From the NCBI RefSeq assembly GCF_900491935.1, contig NZ_UEXK01000004.1, positions 2,618,529 through 2,682,528 on the forward strand: DNA of 64,000 bases, written 5' to 3'. This DNA comes from Klenkia terrae (GTDB lineage Bacteria > Actinomycetota > Actinomycetes > Mycobacteriales > Geodermatophilaceae). How positions within the stretch are numbered: position 1 is the first letter of the stretch; the number at the start of each line of letters is the position of its first letter. Both the position numbers and the translations under genes were made by a program. The notes beneath the pieces are model-generated. The model was not told the origin of the DNA. It saw only the letters and a program-made list of their open reading frames with translations, and did no database searches. Positions 49,894 through 58,568 of the stretch are shown here, in pieces.

Positions 49894-50625
49894 GTGAGGA
49901 CGGCGAACGGCAAGCTGCTCGCCGTCCTCGACGCCTTCACCCGGGACCGGCCGCGCCTGACGCTGTCCGAGGTCGCCCGGGCGGTGGGCCTCCCGCTGCC
50001 CACCGCGCACCGGCTGCTGGCCGAGCTCACCGCCTGGGGCGGCCTGGAGCGCGACGAGGACGGCGGCTACCGGGTCGGCCTGCGGCTGTGGGAGCTGGGC
50101 GCCCTGGCCCCGCGGGCGCTCGGGCTCCGGGAGGTCGCGCTGCCGTTCATGGAGGACCTGTACGAGGTCACCCACGAGAACGTGCAGCTGGCCGTGCGGG
50201 ACGGGCACGAGGTGCTCTTCGTCGAGCGGTTCGCCGCCCGGCGGGCGGTCACCGTGCTGACGCAGGTGGGCGGCCGGTTCGCGCTGCCGCCGACCGGGGT
50301 GGGGCTGGTGCTGCTGGCGCACGCCCCGACCACGGTGCAGGACGCCGTCCTCGCCGGTCCGCTGGAGCGCTACACGCGCCAGACGGTGGTCGACCCCGCG
50401 CAGCTGCGCCGGGTGCTGGCCGAGGTGCGCCGGGCCGGGCACGCGATCAGCGACCGGCAGGTCACCGACGACGCGGTGTCGGTGGCCGCCCCGGTCTGGC
50501 AGGCCGGCACCGTGGTGGCCGCGCTGTCGGTCGTGGTGCGCGGGGACTCCGCCGCCGCCGTCCGGCCGAACATCAGCGGCGTGATGGCCGCGGCCCGCGG
50601 GATCAGCCGTTCGTTGCCGCGGTGA
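49894..50625 (+). CDS. IclR-family regulator
   Basis: 243 residues from a GTG ten bases after the reductase stop. N-terminal helix-turn-helix LTLSEVARAVGLPLPTAHRLLAELTAWGGLERD, then the IclR effector domain (VQLAVRDGHEVLFVERF, GRFALPPTGVGLVLLAH, ISDRQVTDDAVSVAAPVW). IclR proteins of this type control aromatic catabolic genes. Being last in the oxygenase operon, it probably regulates it. The end overlaps a converging GGDEF gene by 23 bases. Confidence 0.92.
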   Translation: MRTANGKLLAVLDAFTRDRPRLTLSEVARAVGLPLPTAHRLLAELTAWGGLERDEDGGYRVGLRLWELGALAPRALGLREVALPFMEDLYEVTHENVQLAVRDGHEVLFVERFAARRAVTVLTQVGGRFALPPTGVGLVLLAHAPTTVQDAVLAGPLERYTRQTVVDPAQLRRVLAEVRRAGHAISDRQVTDDAVSVAAPVWQAGTVVAALSVVVRGDSAAAVRPNISGVMAAARGISRSLPR

Positions 50626-52216
50626 CCGTGCCCGAGGGGCCGACCACGCGGTCGCGGCCCGCGTGCTTGGCCTCGTAGAGCCGGGCGTCGGCGCGGGACA
50701 GCAGCTCGGCGGTCTGCAGCGGCAGCGGGTGCGGGCTGATCGCCGCGCCGACGCTGACCGTCACCGGCAGTCCGCAGGTCAGCTCCTCCCACGGCTGGCG
50801 GGCGATGGTCGCGCGGACCTCCTCGAACACGTCGAGCGCGGCGTCGGCCGGGCAGTCGACCAGGACCAGCAGGAACTCCTCGCCGCCCATCCGGGCCGCG
50901 AACGAGCCCGGCCGGTGGGTGGCGGCGGTCGCCTCCAGCACCCGGGCCACCCGGCGGAGCACCTCGTCGCCCACCTCGTGCGAGCACGTGTCGTTGACCA
51001 GCTTGAAGTGGTCCAGGTCGAGCAGGCCCACCGACAGCGGCCGGTCGGCACCGGCGGCGGCCAGCAGCACGGGCAGCTCGTCGTCCAGGTGGCGGCGGTT
51101 GTAGAGCCCGGTCAGGGCGTCGCGGAGCGAGAGCTCGCGGTAGCGCCGGCTCTGCTGGCGGGCCTCGGTGGTCTCGTACATCGCCTGCAGGGTCCGGGCG
51201 CGGGCGTCGCGCTGCTCGGACTGCAGGGCGAGGGCGTCCTCGGCGTAGCGCACGTGCTCGTCGTAGGCCTCGCGCCACTCGCCCGCGGCGGCCGACAGCG
51301 CCGCCGCCTCCCGGCGGGCGCGGATCCGGATCGCGGTCAACCCGTGGGCCTCGCAGCGCCGGATGCACTCCTGCAGGGAGGCCAGGGCCTCGGCGTGCTG
51401 CCCGCGGACGCGCTGCACCTCGGCGTGCGTGAGCAGGAAGTCCGCCCCGGCGTCGCCGTCGGGGGAGGCGTCGAGCACCGCCGGGTCCAGCCCGGGGCGC
51501 AACGCTGCCTCGGCCTCGTCGGGCCGGCCCACGTTGAGCAGCACCCGGCCGATGGTGTCCATCGTGGCCAGGTCGGACCGGACGCCGTGCGCGGCGGCCA
51601 GGTCCCGCAGCCGGACGACGGCGGCCTGGGCCACGTCGTGCAGCCCGCCCAGCGACGCGGTGTAGGCGGTGTTGTTGAGGATCTGCATCAGCCGGGTCAC
51701 GTCGCCCAGCCGCTCGGCCAGGACGAGGACCTCGGCGTACCGGTCCTGGGCGGCCAGGTCGCCCTGCAGGCCCAGGCAGTCGGCCAGCCGCTTGCGGTGG
51801 TCGATCCGCACCGGGATCGGGGTGTCCTCGGCGAGGAGGTCGACGGAGTGCAGGGCGTGCTCGAGGGCCTGGGCCAGGTCGCCCAGCTCCTGGAACACGG
51901 CGGCCATGACGTAGTGCGCCCGGGCCTCGACGTAGGGGGCGCCGTGCTCGGCGGCCCAGCGGAGCACCGACTGCGCCGTCGAGCCGGCCTCGGCGAGGTG
52001 CCCCTGCCGACGGCGGACGTCGGCGGCGACGAGGTCCGCGCGCAGCGCGACGTCGACCAGCCCGAGCGCCCGGGCGGCGTCGGCGGCCCGGACGGCGTCC
52101 GTGCCGGTCCGGTCCAGGTCCTGCTCGAAGCGCGACAGGGCCTCGAGCTCGTCCACGGCGGCCCCCAGGACAGCCGCGGACGGCCCGTCCGGCGAGGTCG
52201 TCGGTAGGAGGTCCAC
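50603..52216 (-). CDS. TPR-like plus GGDEF protein (diguanylate cyclase)
   Basis: 537 residues from a GTG at 52216. The first ~330 residues are helical repeats of TPR type (YVEARAHYVMAAVFQELGDLAQALEHALHSVDLL, LLTHAEVQRVRGQHAEALASLQECIRRCE). A coiled-coil linker (QSEQRDARARTLQAMYETTEARQQSRRYRELS) leads to a GGDEF domain: RDALTGLYNRRHL, LLDLDHFKLVNDTCSHEVGDEVL and ARMGGEEFLLVLV, catalytically complete. It is soluble, unlike the membrane GGDEF pair at 29981 and 31162. No EAL phosphodiesterase is in the window. Confidence 0.9.
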   Translation of the reverse strand: MDLLPTTSPDGPSAAVLGAAVDELEALSRFEQDLDRTGTDAVRAADAARALGLVDVALRADLVAADVRRRQGHLAEAGSTAQSVLRWAAEHGAPYVEARAHYVMAAVFQELGDLAQALEHALHSVDLLAEDTPIPVRIDHRKRLADCLGLQGDLAAQDRYAEVLVLAERLGDVTRLMQILNNTAYTASLGGLHDVAQAAVVRLRDLAAAHGVRSDLATMDTIGRVLLNVGRPDEAEAALRPGLDPAVLDASPDGDAGADFLLTHAEVQRVRGQHAEALASLQECIRRCEAHGLTAIRIRARREAAALSAAAGEWREAYDEHVRYAEDALALQSEQRDARARTLQAMYETTEARQQSRRYRELSLRDALTGLYNRRHLDDELPVLLAAAGADRPLSVGLLDLDHFKLVNDTCSHEVGDEVLRRVARVLEATAATHRPGSFAARMGGEEFLLVLVDCPADAALDVFEEVRATIARQPWEELTCGLPVTVSVGAAISPHPLPLQTAELLSRADARLYEAKHAGRDRVVGPSGTVTAATNG

Positions 52217-52349
52217 GTCGTCCCTTCGTCGTCCCGGGGCCCGCGGTTGAGCCGGGGCCGGGCCGGGCCACCCCGGACGGGTGGGTCCGGCCCCGCGTCA
52301 CCTTGCCTGCTGGGCGGTTGACCCGGAACCCGTGGGGGCAGGTCACCGT

Positions 52350-53507
52350 GTGCCCTCCGCCCTGCGCCGCCGCCTGGACCACCTCGTCCGGCGGCTGGAC
52401 GCCGACCGCTACCTGTTCCTGGTCCTCCTCGGCTTCGGCGGGTCGATCGTGGTGACCCGGCTGTACCTGGAGCTCACCGGGGACCCGACCGTGGGCGGCG
52501 ACACCCTGCACATCGCGCACGCCGTCTGGGGCGGGCTGCTGCTCTTCGTCGGCGGGGTGCTGCCGCTGGGGCTGGCCAACCGGTCGGCGCTGCTCGCGGC
52601 GGGGCTGGCCACCGGCGTCGGCGCCGGGCTGTTCGTCGACGAGATCGGCAAGTTCATCACCGTCGACAACGACTACTTCTTCGCCGCGGCCGCGCCGGTG
52701 GCCTACGCGGTGTTCGTGCTCGCGCTGTGGACCTACCTGCGGGTGCGCGGGCAGCGCGACGGGTCGCCGCGGTCGGAGCTGCACGCCGCGCTCGAGCTGC
52801 TGGGCGACGTCGTCGACCGCGACCTGTCCCGGGACGACCGCCGGGAGCTCGAGCGCCGACTGGAGTCGGCCTCCCGGTCGGACGTGGAGCGGCTGTCCCG
52901 GCTGGCCGGGGACCTGCTGGAGCTCACCCGCAGCGGCGCCCTGGAGGGGGGGGTCGAGGAGCCGGGCCGGCTGCGCCGGCTGGCCGGCCGGGCGGCCGCG
53001 TGGGCCGCCCGGACCCTGCCCGGCACCCGCCTGCGCCGGCTCACCGCGGGCGCGCTGGCCGTGCTGGGCGTGGTCGCGGTGGGCGACCTCGCCGTGGTCG
53101 GCTTCATCGGCCTGGACCTGCTGGACGGGACGACGACCACCCTGGCGGACGCGGCCAACGACTACGCCCGGGTGGACATCCAGGACGGGCTGGGCACGAC
53201 GCTGCTGCTGGCCCGCGTCGGCCTGGACGTCGTGGTCGGCGTGCTGCTGCTGGTGTCCGCCGTCCTGCTGCTGCGCGGCCGGGACCGGCGCGGCGTGGAG
53301 GTCGGCCAGGGCGGCCTGCTGCTGGCGCTGACGCTGGTCAACGTGCTGCTGTTCTACACCGACCAGTGGGTGGCCTCGGGTGCCGCCGGGGTGGAGCTCG
53401 CCGTCCTCGGGCTGATCTGGCGGTTCCGCCGCGCGGCGCTGCGGGAGACCCCCGACGGCGAGGCCGCTACCGAGCCGGCCGGACGAACGAGTTCAGCTGC
53501 GCTGTGA
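52350..53507 (+). CDS. Multi-pass membrane protein of unknown function
   Basis: 385 residues from a GTG behind a GGGGGCAGG site. About four helices in the first 150 residues (YLFLVLLGFGGSIVVTRLYL onward), a charged cytoplasmic stretch of about 100 residues (LLGDVVDRDLSRDDRRELERRLESASRSDVERLSRLAGDLLEL), then about four more helices. I do not recognise a domain. The 3' end overlaps the next minus-strand gene by 41 bases. Confidence 0.75.
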   Translation: MPSALRRRLDHLVRRLDADRYLFLVLLGFGGSIVVTRLYLELTGDPTVGGDTLHIAHAVWGGLLLFVGGVLPLGLANRSALLAAGLATGVGAGLFVDEIGKFITVDNDYFFAAAAPVAYAVFVLALWTYLRVRGQRDGSPRSELHAALELLGDVVDRDLSRDDRRELERRLESASRSDVERLSRLAGDLLELTRSGALEGGVEEPGRLRRLAGRAAAWAARTLPGTRLRRLTAGALAVLGVVAVGDLAVVGFIGLDLLDGTTTTLADAANDYARVDIQDGLGTTLLLARVGLDVVVGVLLLVSAVLLLRGRDRRGVEVGQGGLLLALTLVNVLLFYTDQWVASGAAGVELAVLGLIWRFRRAALRETPDGEAATEPAGRTSSAAL

Positions 53508-53766
53508 TCACCTTGGGGAACGTCTCGAAGGCGGCGGCCCGCTCGGCGGAGGCGTTGTAGGTCGCCTCGACCTCGAGGAACCGGGCCTCGTCGCCGTCCA
53601 GCGCGACCGACCACACGAACGCGTCGTTGGCCTCGTCGACCCAGGCCTCGAGCACCCGGAAGCCGTACTGCTCGCGGACCGGCAGGATGCCCGGGAACCA
53701 GGCCACGAACTCGGCCATCCGGCCCGGCTCGACGGTGTAGCGGCGCAGCTGCACGGTGGTGGTCAC
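53467..53766 (-). CDS. NIPSNAP-like dimeric alpha/beta-barrel protein
   Basis: 99 residues. TTTVQLRRYTVEPGRMAEFVAWFPGILPVREQYGF followed by VLEAWVDEANDAFVWSVALDG is the ferredoxin-like dimeric alpha-beta-barrel pattern seen in NIPSNAP and antibiotic-monooxygenase-like proteins. No catalytic residues are evident and the role is unknown. The GTG start is at 53766. Confidence 0.75.
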   Translation of the reverse strand: MTTTVQLRRYTVEPGRMAEFVAWFPGILPVREQYGFRVLEAWVDEANDAFVWSVALDGDEARFLEVEATYNASAERAAAFETFPKVITAQLNSFVRPAR

Positions 53767-53809
53767 GCAGGGGAGTCTGCCGGGGCCCGCGCGGACCCCG
53801 GCAGCCGCC

Positions 53810-54163
53810 TCACGCCGGGGGTGCGTAGAACTGCAGGTCGTTGCCCTCGGAGTCCGTGAACGGGGCGATCCGGCCCCACGGGTGCTCGCTGATCCCGCCG
53901 GCGAACTCGACCCCGGCGTCCTGCAGCCGCTGCACCTCGGCGTCGATCCCGCCGTCGGGCTGGAAGGTGATCACCGCGCCGCCCTCGGCGTGCCGCGCCG
54001 TCCCCTCGCGGGCGTTGAGCCCGATCATCAGGCCGTTCGCGTCGAACTCGCTCCAGTCCTCGGTGACCTTGCCCTCGGGCAGCCCGAGGGTGTCCCGGTA
54101 GAAGGCCCGGGCCCGGTCCATGTCGTCCACGGGCACCCACACGCTCGCCACTCCGCTGGCCAT
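53810..54163 (-). CDS. VOC-family (glyoxalase-like) protein
   Basis: 117 residues, one glyoxalase/bleomycin-resistance domain: MASGVASVWVPVDDMDRARAFYRDTLGLPEGKVTEDWSEFD and WGRIAPFTDSEGNDLQFYAPP. The second half retains the usual E in DSEGN; the first metal ligand position is less clear. GAGGAG precedes the ATG. No specific substrate can be assigned. Confidence 0.88.
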   Translation of the reverse strand: MASGVASVWVPVDDMDRARAFYRDTLGLPEGKVTEDWSEFDANGLMIGLNAREGTARHAEGGAVITFQPDGGIDAEVQRLQDAGVEFAGGISEHPWGRIAPFTDSEGNDLQFYAPPA

Positions 54164-54243
54164 GCCGTCTCCTCTGCTCGTCGGTCGGTCGTGGTCCCGG
54201 TGCCCGGCGGGTGCCGGTGGCAACCGTCGGGTTCACTGGCGGC

Positions 54244-55533
54244 ATGGCCGACCGCAGCTGGGGTTTCCGCACGCGTGCGCTGCACGCCGGCGGGCAGCCC
54301 GACCCCACCACCGGTGCCCGCGCGGTGCCGATCTACCAGACCACCAGCTACGTGTTCGAGAGCGCCGACGACGCGGCCAACCTCTTCGCGCTGCAGAAGT
54401 ACGGCAACGTCTACACCCGGATCGGCAACCCCACGGTCGCCGCGTTCGAGGAGCGGATCGCCTCCCTGGAGGGCGGGCTCGGGGCGGTGGCGACGTCGTC
54501 CGGGCAGTCGGCGGAGTTCCTGACCTTCGCCGCCCTCGCCGGGGCCGGCGACGAGATCGTCGCGGCGGCGTCGCTGTACGGCGGCACGATCACCCAGCTC
54601 GACGTGACCCTGCGCCGGTTCGGGGTGACCACGACGTTCGTGCGCGGCACCGACCCGGCCGACTACGCCGCGGCGATCACCGACCGCACCAAGCTGCTGT
54701 TCGCCGAGGTGGTCGCCAACCCCGGCAGCGAGGTCAGCGACATCCGGGGCCTGGCCGACGTCGCGCACGCCGCGGGCATCCCGCTGGTGGTCGACGCGAC
54801 GACCGCGACCCCGTGGCTGTGCCGGCCGATCGAGCACGGTGCGGACATCGTGATCCACTCGGCGACCAAGTTCATCGGCGGCCACGGGACGACGATCGGC
54901 GGCGTCGTGGTCGAGGCCGGCACGTTCCCCTGGGACAACGGCCGGTTCCCGCAGATGACCGAGCCCACCGAGTCCTACGGCGGGCTGTCCTGGTGGGGCA
55001 ACTTCGCCGAGTACGGCTTCCTGACCAAGCTGCGCAGCGAGCAGCTGCGCGACATCGGCGCCTCGCTGTCCCCGCACAGCGCGTTCCTGCTGCTGCAGGG
55101 CGTGGAGACGCTGCCACAGCGCATGCGCGAGCACGTGGCGAACGCCCAGCGGGTCGCCGAGTGGCTCGAGGCCGACGACCGGGTGGCCTGGGTGCGGTAC
55201 TCGGGGCTGCCCTCGCACCCGTCCCACGAACGGGCGCAGAGGTACCTGCCCGAGGGGCCGGGCGCGGTGTTCAGCTTCGGGGTGGTCGGCGGCCGGGACG
55301 CCGGACGGCGGTTCATCGAGTCGGTGCAGCTGTGCAGCCACCTGGCCAACATCGGCGACGCCCGGACCCTGGTGATCCACCCCGGGTCCACCACGCACGG
55401 CCAGCTGTCGGTGGAGCAGCTGGAGACCGGCGGGGTCTCGCCGGACCTGATCCGGATCTCCGTGGGGCTCGAGGACGTGGAGGACATCCTGTGGGACCTG
55501 GACCAGGCGCTGACCGCGGCGGTGCGGTCGTGA
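54244..55533 (+). CDS. metY: O-acetylhomoserine sulfhydrylase
   Basis: 429 residues, full length for the Cys/Met-metabolism PLP enzymes of the MetY branch. FRTRALHAGGQPDPTTGARAVPIYQTTSYVFES is the diagnostic start, and the PLP lysine is in IHSATKFIGGHGTTIGG. It makes homocysteine from O-acetylhomoserine and sulfide. The ATG at 54244 gives the expected N-terminus. It overlaps the following CoA-binding gene as GTGA. Confidence 0.93.
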   Translation: MADRSWGFRTRALHAGGQPDPTTGARAVPIYQTTSYVFESADDAANLFALQKYGNVYTRIGNPTVAAFEERIASLEGGLGAVATSSGQSAEFLTFAALAGAGDEIVAAASLYGGTITQLDVTLRRFGVTTTFVRGTDPADYAAAITDRTKLLFAEVVANPGSEVSDIRGLADVAHAAGIPLVVDATTATPWLCRPIEHGADIVIHSATKFIGGHGTTIGGVVVEAGTFPWDNGRFPQMTEPTESYGGLSWWGNFAEYGFLTKLRSEQLRDIGASLSPHSAFLLLQGVETLPQRMREHVANAQRVAEWLEADDRVAWVRYSGLPSHPSHERAQRYLPEGPGAVFSFGVVGGRDAGRRFIESVQLCSHLANIGDARTLVIHPGSTTHGQLSVEQLETGGVSPDLIRISVGLEDVEDILWDLDQALTAAVRS

Positions 55534-56003
55534 GCCCGACCGCCGGGGAGCGGCAGGACATCCTGGACCGCACCCGCACGGTCGCCGTCGTCGGCGCCTC
55601 GGACAACCCGTCCCGGGCCTCCTACTTCGTGGCCACCTACCTGCTGTCGACCACGCCGTACGAGGTCTGGTTCGTCAACCCGCGGGTCGACGAGATCCTG
55701 GGCCGGCCGGTCTACCCGTCGCTGGCCGAGCTGCCGGGTGTGCCGGACCTGGTGGACGTGTTCCGCAAGCCCGCCGACCTGCCCGGTGTGCTGGACGAGA
55801 CGATCGCCGTGGGGGCGAAGACCTTCTGGCTGCAGCTGGGGCTCTCCGACGACGCGCTGGCCGCGCGGGCCTCGGACGCCGGCCTCGAGGTGGTCATGGA
55901 CCGCTGCCTGAAGATCGAGCACGCCCGCTTCCACGGCGGCCTGCACCTGGCCGGCTTCGACACCGGCGTCATCACCTCCCGCCGCCGCCCCCTCCGCCGG
56001 TAG
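55530..56003 (+). CDS. CoA-binding domain protein (YccU-like)
   Basis: 157 residues, Rossmann CoA_binding_2 fold: TVAVVGASDNPSRASYFVATYLL, then EVWFVNPRVDEILGRPVYPSLAELPGVPDLVDVFRKP and VVMDRCLKIEHARF. It is often found next to metY-type genes and co-transcribed here through a GTGA overlap. The function is unproven, perhaps sensing or binding CoA in sulfur metabolism. Confidence 0.9.
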   Translation: MSPTAGERQDILDRTRTVAVVGASDNPSRASYFVATYLLSTTPYEVWFVNPRVDEILGRPVYPSLAELPGVPDLVDVFRKPADLPGVLDETIAVGAKTFWLQLGLSDDALAARASDAGLEVVMDRCLKIEHARFHGGLHLAGFDTGVITSRRRPLRR

Positions 56004-56040
56004 GCAGCTGCGGCTGCGGGCGGGGTAGCGGGTGATCGCT

Positions 56041-56076
56041 CACGGTCGGGGGCCAGCGCAACGGCCCCCGACCGTG
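56041..56076. terminator. Stem-loop between converging genes (repeat copy 1)
   Basis: A 14-bp perfect stem (56041-56054 with 56063-56076) and an 8-base loop, between the CoA-binding gene and the converging AbiEi/DUF559 gene. A related, slightly imperfect hairpin with the same flanking ACCGTGCAG lies at 57345-57374. Confidence 0.75.
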
Positions 56077-56096
56077 CAGGACGACCCGCAACCCGG

Positions 56097-57207
56097 TCAC
56101 GCCCCCAGGGCCGGGGTGCTCGTCCCGGTGGGACCTCCCGGGCCGCCGACCGCGTCCTGGGCACGCCACAGCCAGCCGTCGTCGGCCTGCACCCCGCCGC
56201 GCACCTTCCCCGTCGACCTCGGCCGCTCCTCGAACGCCCGCGCCGGGGGGCCGGCCACCGCCAGCTCCCGCAGCACGCGGTCCCGGAGCTGCGTCCACCC
56301 CTGGGTGAGCATCCGGTAGGTGACCCGCACGAACCGGATGCCGAACGAGCGCAGCAGGTCCTCCACCCGCTTCTCCTCCGCGATGGTGCGTCGCGCCTCC
56401 TCCGCCGTCCCCCGGTACTTGGTCAGCCCGTCGAACTCGACGGCCAACGCGATCTCGGGGTACCAGCCGTCGACCACCTTGAGCAGCTCCCCGTCCAGCC
56501 AGATCTCGACCTGCGGCACGAACGGGGGGAGACCGCCCGCGGCGAACGCCAGTCGGCCGCACGTCTCCAGCCAGCTCTCGGCACGTCCGTCGGCCAGGTC
56601 GAGCACCCGCCGCACCGCGGGTGTGCCGGCCACGGTGGCGTGCCGGTCCAGGGTCGCCAGCAGCTCGGCCTTCGTGGTCAACCCCCGCAGCAGGGCGGCG
56701 TCGGCGGCGGCGACCGCGTCCACCTCGCTCCAGGTCCGGGCCACGTCCACCACCGTGCGCGCCGCACCGGTCAGCAGGTAGGCGCCGCGGCGGGTGACCT
56801 CCTCGGGGAGCAGCCCGGTGCGGTGCAGGACCCAGTCGGAGCCCCGCCCGCCCACGCCCTGCGGATCGACCAGGTGCACCCGCTCGGGGGTGCCCCGCCG
56901 TCGGGCCGGGCGGGGGAGTGCCCAGATCCACGCTGCGGTGTCGAACCCGAACGGCGCCTCGGCGTCACCCACGGCATCGGCGACCGCCAGTGCCTGCAGA
57001 CCCGGGACCCGGTGGGTCCGCTCGACCTCCGCGAGGTCGGGCGCGCTGATGAAGGCGCCCTTCCGGACCCGGCGCAGCTCGCCCCCGGCGGACGGATGCC
57101 GCGATCTCCCGGTCGGTCACCCCGGCGGCCAACAGGGCGCGTCGGGTCACCAGCCCCAGGCACGGACGGGCGGTCTCCCGGGTGACCAGCGGCAGCACGA
57201 GCGTCAT
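56097..57207 (-). pseudogene. AbiEi/DUF559-type protein, frameshifted
   Basis: From the ATG at 57207 the reading MTLVLPLVTRETARPCLGLVTRRALLAAGVTDREIAASVRRG follows an AbiEi-like winged-helix start. At the C-run 57082-57086 the frame is lost. Removing one base continues as ELRRVRKGAFISAPDL...VADAVGDAEAPFGFDTAAWIW and on to the stop at 56097. The C-terminal half has a Vsr/DUF559-like nuclease fold (LAVEFDGLTKYRG, EEKRVEDLLRSFGIRFVRVTY). The joined product would be about 370 residues. One extra base in a homopolymer may be a real mutation, phase variation or sequencing error. Confidence 0.8.
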
Positions 57208-57344
57208 GCCGTGACGCTGGCAGTCCGGCGGATCGGGCAGGGTGGTCGCCGGCGATCTGTGGAAGGCCCGCCCGCTTGTGGACGGCGACCGGCTGAATAG
57301 CCCTGGTTGCGCTACGGCGACCGGGGTCGCGGGCGATCTCCTGC

Positions 57345-57374
57345 GGTCGCGGGCCGTTGCACCGGCCCGCAACC
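57345..57374. repeat. Hairpin repeat copy 2
   Basis: Arms GGTCGCGGGCC (57345-57355) and GGCCCGCAACC (57364-57374) pair with one mismatch. The following ACCGTGCAG and an A-C-x-A-C-C-C stretch match copy 1 (56041-56085). The two copies bracket the frameshifted AbiEi/DUF559 gene. Confidence 0.55.
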
Positions 57375-57438
57375 GTGCAGAACCACCCCCGACCCCGGCA
57401 ACCGGCCACGGAGGCGTGCGGCGGGGGAGGATGGGCGC

Positions 57439-57915
57439 GTGCCGCACACCTCGCCCACCGACGGGTGGACCACCTGCGACCTGGGCCACCGGCACTGGGG
57501 GCTCGCGGGGGCCGCCGGGCTGCTGGTCCACCGCCCCGGACCGGACGGCGTGGAGGTGCTGCTGCAGCACCGCGTGGAGTGGAGCCACCACGGCGGGACC
57601 TGGGGCACCCCCGGCGGCGCGCTGCACCCCGACGAGAGCCCGGCCGACGGCGCGCTGCGGGAGGCAGGGGAGGAGCTGGGCCTGGGCTCGAGCCAGCTCA
57701 CCCTGGGCCAGCACTCCGTGGACGACCACGGCGGGTGGAGCTACACCACCGTGCTGGCCGTCCCGGCGGGCGCGCTGGAGCCGGCGGACCTGCGGCTCAA
57801 CTCCGAGAGCACCGGGGTGGCCTGGGTGCCGCTGGCCGACCCGGGCGTCCCGCTGCACCCCGGCCTGGCCGCGTCGCTGGACACGCTGCGCCCGCTGCTC
57901 GGGGTCGGCCGGTGA
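57439..57915 (+). CDS. NUDIX hydrolase
   Basis: 158 residues from a GTG at 57439. The Nudix box is complete: GGALHPDESPADGALREAGEELG (G-x5-E-x7-R-E-x2-E-E-x-G). It hydrolyses nucleoside diphosphates linked to another group. The N-terminal GHRHWGLAGAAGLLVHR and absence of other domains do not define the substrate. It overlaps the next gene by four bases. Confidence 0.93.
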   Translation: MPHTSPTDGWTTCDLGHRHWGLAGAAGLLVHRPGPDGVEVLLQHRVEWSHHGGTWGTPGGALHPDESPADGALREAGEELGLGSSQLTLGQHSVDDHGGWSYTTVLAVPAGALEPADLRLNSESTGVAWVPLADPGVPLHPGLAASLDTLRPLLGVGR

Positions 57916-58568
57916 CCGAGCTGCGGAAGTCCGACCGGCGCGCCCGGGTGGTGCACACGGTGCTGGCCGTGGTGGTGGTGCTCTCGGTGCTCACCGAGCT
58001 CGGCCGGGCGATCAGCGGCGCGAACGTGCTGGTCCCGGCGGACGCCCCGGGGACCGGCACCCGGGTGCTGCGGTTCTTCTCCTACTTCACGATCCAGAGC
58101 AACCTGCTGGTGCTGGCCGCGGTGCTGCCGCTGACCCGCGACGCCCGGCACGACGGACGGGGCTGGCGGGTGCTGCGGCTGACCTCGCTGCTGGGCATCA
58201 CGATCACCGGCCTGGTCTACGTCTTCGTGCTCGGCCCGGCGCTGAACCCGACCGGCCTGGGCTGGTGGACCAACGCGGGGCTGCACTACGTCGCCCCGGT
58301 GCTCGCCCTGGGCAGCTGGCTGCTGCTCGGGCCGCGGCCGCGGGTCACCGGCGCCACCGTCGGCTGGTCGATGGTCTGGCCGCTGGCCTGGATCGGCTAC
58401 GCCCTGGCGCTCGGTGCGCTCACCGACTGGTACCCCTACCCGTTCCTGGACGTCGTCGAGATCGGCTACGCCGCCGCGCTGCGCAACCTGGCCTTCGTGG
58501 CCGTGCTGGCCGTCGTCCTCCTGCTCGGGTTCAGGCTGGCCGACCGGCGGTTGCCACCCGCACCGTGA
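57912..58568 (+). CDS. Pr6Pr-family membrane protein
   Basis: 218 residues with six predicted membrane helices. FFSYFTIQSNLLVLAAVLPL in helix 2 and LHYVAPVLALGSWLLLGP, VWPLAWIGYALALGALTDWYPYPFLD are typical of the bacterial Pr6Pr (FAR-17a/AIG1-like) family. The function is unknown. The GTG overlaps the NUDIX stop. The 3' end overlaps the converging EEP gene by 38 bases. Confidence 0.85.
   Translation: MTELRKSDRRARVVHTVLAVVVVLSVLTELGRAISGANVLVPADAPGTGTRVLRFFSYFTIQSNLLVLAAVLPLTRDARHDGRGWRVLRLTSLLGITITGLVYVFVLGPALNPTGLGWWTNAGLHYVAPVLALGSWLLLGPRPRVTGATVGWSMVWPLAWIGYALALGALTDWYPYPFLDVVEIGYAAALRNLAFVAVLAVVLLLGFRLADRRLPPAP

Noticed and set aside
50370..52784. 804-codon minus-strand open frame
   Set aside because: A shadow of the TPR/GGDEF gene in another frame; Arg/Pro/Gly-rich and without motifs.
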